A stretch of DNA of 26,289 bases from JAKORR01 sp964608495 (GTDB lineage Bacteria > Armatimonadota > Zipacnadia > Zipacnadales > FEN-943). The notes below the pieces were generated by a model, which was not told where the DNA came from, did not search any database, and worked only from the letters and a program-made list of their open reading frames with translations. Positions 22,764 through 26,289 of this stretch are shown piece after piece (the first letter of the stretch is position 1; the number at the start of each line of letters is the position of its first letter). The position numbers were made by a program, and so were the translations under genes. Where the stretch lies: assembly GCA_964608495.1 (NCBI GenBank), contig CAZSOQ010000050.1, positions 1-26,289 on the forward strand, given 5' to 3'.

Positions 22764-23819
22764 CTAGAGCCACTTCTTCCGCCAGAAGTAGTGGAGCATC
22801 GCGCCTGCGGCGGCGAGCATGACCGCCCATACGGCGGGGTACCCCCAGGGGGACTGCAGCTCGGGCATGAACTTGAAGTTCATGCCATAGACGCCGGCCA
22901 GGAAGGTGAGAGGGATGAAAACGGTGGCGATGACCGTGAGAACCTTCATCACCTCGTTCATCCGGTTGCTCACGCTCGAAAGGTAGATGTCCAACATGCC
23001 GGCGAGCAGGTCGCGGTAGGTCTCAATCGTCTCCGCCACCCCGATGGTGTGGTCGTACAGGTCCCTGATGTAGAAGGCGTTGGAGGGCGCCAGCCACTCG
23101 GCGCCGCGGCTCATCAGCCCGTTCATCACGTCCCGCAGGGGCCAGACCGACTTGCGCAGCACCGCCGCTTCCCGCTTCAGCGCGTGGATCCCGTGCAGGT
23201 TGCTCTGGCTGGGGTCCCTCAGAAGCTCCTCCTCCACTTCCTCGATCTTGTCGCCCATGGCCTCCAGCACGGTGAAGTAGGAGTCCACGACGGCGTCCAG
23301 GAGCGCGTAGGCCAGGAAGTCCACGCCGAGGCTCCTCATGCGGCCCTTAGCGCCCCGGATCCTGGCCCGCACCGGCTCGAAGACATCGTGGCCACCCTCG
23401 CGGAAGGTGATGACCATGTGGGGGAGGATGATGATGCCCACCTGTTCGGCCTCGAGCCCGTCCGCGTAGGTGAAGACCCGGGCGACGATGTAGACGTAGC
23501 CGTCGTAGTCCTCCATCTTGGGCCGCTGGCCCGTGTCGAGGACGTCCTCGAGCACCAGGGGGTGCAGGCCGAAGACGTCCCCTAGCTCGCGCAGGCGCTC
23601 CACCTCGTGCAGGCCCTCGACGTCCACCCAGGTGACCGTGGCGTGCTCGGCGAAGGGAGCGCAATCGGCCGGCGTTTCCACTTCCTCCTCGCGATAGCCC
23701 TCCTCGTCGTAGTCCAGCACGCGGATTCGCGTCCTGTCGGTCTTCCTCTCGCCGACGTGCACCAGTGTGCCCGGCGGCGCACCGACCTCCTTCGCTGTGG
23801 GCTTCACCAGTCTTGTCAT
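22764..23819 (-). CDS. corA: CorA-type magnesium/cobalt channel
   Basis: A 351-residue divalent cation channel of the CorA family, the same length as Thermotoga maritima CorA and similar along its length. The cytoplasmic domain (about 1-285) includes HPLVLEDVLDTGQRPK and WPLRDVMNGL, and the long helix leads through DIYLSSVSNRMNEVMKVLT to the first membrane helix (about 290-311). The selectivity signature GMN is at 312-314, exactly where the Thermotoga protein has it. The second helix is followed by a basic RKKWL tail. The protein forms pentamers in the inner membrane and takes up Mg2+ (or Co2+). ATG at 23819 has AGGTGG 6 bases upstream; ATG at 23837 has no site. It is probably transcribed alone. 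It has no obvious link to the carbohydrate genes. Confidence 0.96.
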   Translation of the reverse strand: MTRLVKPTAKEVGAPPGTLVHVGERKTDRTRIRVLDYDEEGYREEEVETPADCAPFAEHATVTWVDVEGLHEVERLRELGDVFGLHPLVLEDVLDTGQRPKMEDYDGYVYIVARVFTYADGLEAEQVGIIILPHMVITFREGGHDVFEPVRARIRGAKGRMRSLGVDFLAYALLDAVVDSYFTVLEAMGDKIEEVEEELLRDPSQSNLHGIHALKREAAVLRKSVWPLRDVMNGLMSRGAEWLAPSNAFYIRDLYDHTIGVAETIETYRDLLAGMLDIYLSSVSNRMNEVMKVLTVIATVFIPLTFLAGVYGMNFKFMPELQSPWGYPAVWAVMLAAAGAMLHYFWRKKWL

Positions 23820-24050
23820 CTCCGACCACCTGCTCATGTGACGTGATTCCGCGCCTGCTGGAGCGCCACAAGCTGCTTCCGCCAGCTCGCGTCGAGTCCT
23901 TGGCCCGACCGCGGCGCGCGGATCGGCTGTGGCACCCGGCGCGCCCCGGAGCCGCCGGAGGGGAACCAGTCCGGCCGTTGAAGAAGCCCGGGCCGAGAGA
24001 CGCCCGCCGTCCGACGGACGATGCCTGGGCGCCCCATGGAGGGATGATCC
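23820..24050. promoter_or_regulatory. Divergent intergenic region between corA and the CBM-GH gene
   Basis: This 231-base gap must carry promoters for both genes. It has a small perfect CGTCC-GAC-GGACG hairpin at 24008-24020, about 30 bases before the plus-strand GTG, which could be an operator or a leader stem. I see no clear promoter boxes and no open frame of interest. Confidence 0.3.
24038..24043 (+). promoter_or_regulatory. Ribosome binding site fixing a GTG start
   Basis: GGAGGG lies 7 bases before GTG at 24051. The GTG is directly followed by a signal peptide in frame with the whole downstream gene; the ATG at 24044 is out of frame. Confidence 0.7.
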
Positions 24051-26289
24051 GTGAGGACGACGGGGAGGGCCTGGTGGACGCCGGTCCTGAGCCTGCTCCT
24101 GGGCGCCGCCTGGTGCGCGGCCCAGGCTGTGCCCGTGCCTAACGCGGGCATGGAGGAGGGCGAGGAGGGACCCGCCCAGTGGTCCTGGGGCACCGGTGAG
24201 GGCGGTCCGGGCGACTTCGCCTGGGCGCCGGGCCTCGCGCACAGCGGCGACAGATCCTTCCGGGTCACCAAGCACGGAGCCTTCGGCTACACATCCCTCG
24301 TCAGCCCCGTGCTGCCCGTCGAGGCCGGCAAGACCTATCGCGTGACGGCGTGGGTGTATCCCATGAAGCGCGTCCGCGCGGGCGTGTACTTCATGATCAG
24401 CCAGCACCGCCCCGACAGCGACGACCAGCAGCTCCCGAACACCTTCGGCAAGACCACCGAGCCCCTCATCGCCGAGCAGTGGCAGCAGCTTTCGGTGCAG
24501 GTAGAGGTGCGAGAGGGCAACACGCGCCTGCGGATCCACTGCATCCAGGCCTTCAGCCCCTCCGACGTCTGCTGGGACGACTTCGAGGTGGCCGAGGCCG
24601 GCGCCGGGCCGCCCTCGCGCTACGAGCCGCCCACGGCGGAGCCCCTGCCCGATCTGCAAGCCGCCCGCGAGATCGTCGGCAAGCGCCCGCGCTCGTCGGC
24701 CCGCGTCGAGGCCCGCGGCGAGCGGCCCAGGCTCATCGTGGATGGCAAGTCGGTGCCCTGGACCTTCTACGTCAGTCCCTTCTGGAACCCGCAGGACGCC
24801 CAGATCGCGGACTTCCGCGAGGCGGGCGTGCGGGTGTACCTGGTGCCCCTCGTACTCGGCCGCGGCGTCTACGGTGACCGCGGGCCCTGGCTCGGCGACA
24901 ACCGGTACGATTTCTCGGAGGTGGACGACCTGCTCTGGCGTGTGCTGCGCGTTGATCCCCAGGGCCATGTGCTCTTCTACATGGCCTGCGACCCGTACCG
25001 CGACTGGGGCGCCGAGCACCCCGACGACGTGACCCAGGACCAGAACGGCCGGAAGGCCATCGTCCACATGCACCCCAAGCGCTGGGGCGACGACCCCCAG
25101 CCGCCGGAGCGCTTCGGCCCCTCGCCGCTGTCGCCGGGGGTGCGCGAGGACATCGCGGCGACGCTGCGTCGGCTGGCGGCCCACGTCGAGCAGTCCGAGG
25201 CCGGCAAGGCCGTGATCGGGTACCACGTGGCGGGCTTCAACGACGGCCAGTGGTTCCACTGGGAGCGCCTGGCCGAGGACGATCTGCACCTGGCGGACTA
25301 CTGCCCCGGCGCGCGCGAGGGCTTCCGGGCCTGGCTGCGGCCTAGGTATGGCGGGGACGTGGCGGCCCTGCGGCGGGCCTGGCGCCGCCCGGACGTGAGC
25401 TTCGAGACCGTCGGCGCCCCGGACTTCGAGCGCTACTGGTCCGAGGGCTTCTTCGTTGACCCCACGACGCAGGAGGACCTGGCCGACTGGACGCGCTTCT
25501 ACAGCCAGGGCGTGGCCGAGACGGTGGGCTACCTGGCCTCGGTGCTGAAGGAGGCCACGCCCCGCCCGATCATCTGCGGCACCTACTACGAGGACATCAC
25601 GTGCAACAGCCCCAACCACATCGCCCTGGCGACGCATCTGGCCTCGACGGGGCTCGATTACCTGGCGGGGCCCGCGGCCTACAGCATCCGAATGCCGGGG
25701 TGCCAGGGAGCCGTGCGGTCGGTCTTCGGCTCCACGCTGCTGCACGGGAAGACGTACCTCACCGAGCAGGACTGGCGGTCGTGGCATTCCCAGCCCAATA
25801 CGCCGGACCAGAACTTCGCCTGGGGCCGCGCCGAGACGGCCGAGGCTCACAATGCCATGGTCCGCCGCGAGTGCGGGATGATGCTCGCCTTCGGCCTGGG
25901 CACCTGGTGGTATGACATGAGCGGCGGCTGGTTCCGGGACGACCAGATCATGGCCGCCATCCGCGAGGCGCGGCAGGCCTTCGGGCGCGATCTCGAGCTC
26001 ACCGGCCTGCCCCGGGCCGACCTGGCCGTCATCGTCAGCGAGGAGAGCAATCCCTACGTCCTGCCGCGCATGGGTGGCCTCGTGCGATGGCGGTCCGTCC
26101 TCGGGCAGATCGAGACCCTCAACACGGCCGGCGTGCCCTACCGCCTGTATCTGCAGTCCGACCTGGAGAACCCGCGCCTGCCGGAGCACAAGGCCTACCT
26201 GTTCCTCAACTCCTACTACCTCACGCTGGGCCAGCGCCGGGTCCTCGGCGCCAACCACCCCGGGCGCGTGGACGAAGGCCAGCAGCTTC
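24051..26289 (+). CDS. Secreted CBM plus GH42-like glycosidase (3' end outside window)
   Basis: The frame from this GTG stays open to the window edge (746 codons), so the gene is partial at its 3' end. Residues 1-26 are a signal peptide (hydrophobic 11-24, cleavage at Ala-Gln-Ala). Residues about 30-182 form a CBM4/9-like carbohydrate-binding domain, starting with VPNAGMEEG and ending with CWDDFEVAEA (174-183). From about 228 a GH42-like TIM barrel follows: RLIVDGKSVPWTFY, then IGYHVAGFNDGQW (389-401), RPRYGGDVAALRRAW and KTYLTEQDW with Glu572 as likely nucleophile. The place where relatives carry an acid/base Glu (GEW) appears to be Gln400. After about 675 a GATase-like, trimerisation-type domain begins (VIVSEESNPYVLP). 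It is divergent from corA. Substrate unknown. Confidence 0.88.
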   Translation, partial: MRTTGRAWWTPVLSLLLGAAWCAAQAVPVPNAGMEEGEEGPAQWSWGTGEGGPGDFAWAPGLAHSGDRSFRVTKHGAFGYTSLVSPVLPVEAGKTYRVTAWVYPMKRVRAGVYFMISQHRPDSDDQQLPNTFGKTTEPLIAEQWQQLSVQVEVREGNTRLRIHCIQAFSPSDVCWDDFEVAEAGAGPPSRYEPPTAEPLPDLQAAREIVGKRPRSSARVEARGERPRLIVDGKSVPWTFYVSPFWNPQDAQIADFREAGVRVYLVPLVLGRGVYGDRGPWLGDNRYDFSEVDDLLWRVLRVDPQGHVLFYMACDPYRDWGAEHPDDVTQDQNGRKAIVHMHPKRWGDDPQPPERFGPSPLSPGVREDIAATLRRLAAHVEQSEAGKAVIGYHVAGFNDGQWFHWERLAEDDLHLADYCPGAREGFRAWLRPRYGGDVAALRRAWRRPDVSFETVGAPDFERYWSEGFFVDPTTQEDLADWTRFYSQGVAETVGYLASVLKEATPRPIICGTYYEDITCNSPNHIALATHLASTGLDYLAGPAAYSIRMPGCQGAVRSVFGSTLLHGKTYLTEQDWRSWHSQPNTPDQNFAWGRAETAEAHNAMVRRECGMMLAFGLGTWWYDMSGGWFRDDQIMAAIREARQAFGRDLELTGLPRADLAVIVSEESNPYVLPRMGGLVRWRSVLGQIETLNTAGVPYRLYLQSDLENPRLPEHKAYLFLNSYYLTLGQRRVLGANHPGRVDEGQQL

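Noticed and set aside
20760..23585. A 941-codon open frame on the plus strand
   Set aside because: It crosses the E1 beta, E1 alpha and corA genes on the opposite strand; a GC-driven shadow.
23820..26258. Minus-strand open frame continuing upstream of corA for about 800 codons
   Set aside because: It is antisense to the CBM-GH gene, has the low-complexity composition typical of shadow frames in GC-rich DNA, and adds nothing to the CorA family, whose full 351-residue length starts at 23819.
1..26289. CRISPR array, insertion sequence, phage or toxin-antitoxin system
   Set aside because: I saw no regularly spaced repeats, transposase or integrase, paired terminal repeats, or small coupled toxin-like genes.

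Overview
The window is a GC-rich (about 70% G+C by eye), gene-dense stretch of bacterial chromosome. It carries 16 recognisable protein genes and no RNA gene, mobile element or CRISPR array. Most genes have strong GGAGG-type ribosome binding sites, and TTG or GTG starts are frequent. The mix of a sulfatase, GH42-like and GH123/DUF4091-like enzymes, a LamG domain, calcineurin-like phosphoesterases and a Gfo/Idh/MocA protein resembles Planctomycetota, Armatimonadota or related glycan-degrading lineages. This taxonomic guess is weak; no gene here fixes the phylum.

Layout. (1) 1-208 is a gene end region with one large hairpin (142-184). (2) 209-6211, minus strand, reads as an operon from right to left: a secreted 1182-residue LamG/GH42-like glycosidase, a tandem-GNAT acetyltransferase, and a TTG-started sulfatase without an export signal. 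(3) 6212-6457 is a divergent promoter region. (4) 6458-19526, plus strand, is a run of eight co-directional genes: HpcH/HpaI-type aldolase, two secreted calcineurin-like phosphoesterases that are translationally coupled, a HAD phosphatase, a xylose-isomerase-like TIM-barrel protein, a DUF389 membrane protein, a 1015-residue six-hairpin-glycosidase-like protein, and a secreted DUF4091/GH123-like protein. (5) 19540-22595, minus strand, converges on that run and encodes E1 alpha and E1 beta of a thiamine-diphosphate 2-oxo acid dehydrogenase, followed by a Gfo/Idh/MocA protein. (6) 22764-23819, minus strand, is a CorA magnesium channel close to the Thermotoga type. (7) 24051 to the right edge, plus strand, is a secreted carbohydrate-binding-module plus GH42-like protein cut off by the window end.

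How the genes may work together (inference). Secreted glycosidases and phosphoesterases would process an outside glycan. The signal-less sulfatase, six-hairpin enzyme, HAD phosphatase, sugar isomerase-like protein, aldolase and E1 pair would handle the products inside. No transporter for sugars, no SusC/SusD pair, no regulator and no E2/E3 subunits are seen, so the locus is either incomplete here or relies on genes elsewhere.

The most notable observations are a Gfo/Idh/MocA protein that has lost all three usual catalytic residues, a GH42-like protein with Gln where the acid/base Glu would be expected, and a DUF389 membrane protein with three clear cytoplasmic repeats. I did not find convincing evidence for an entirely new system.
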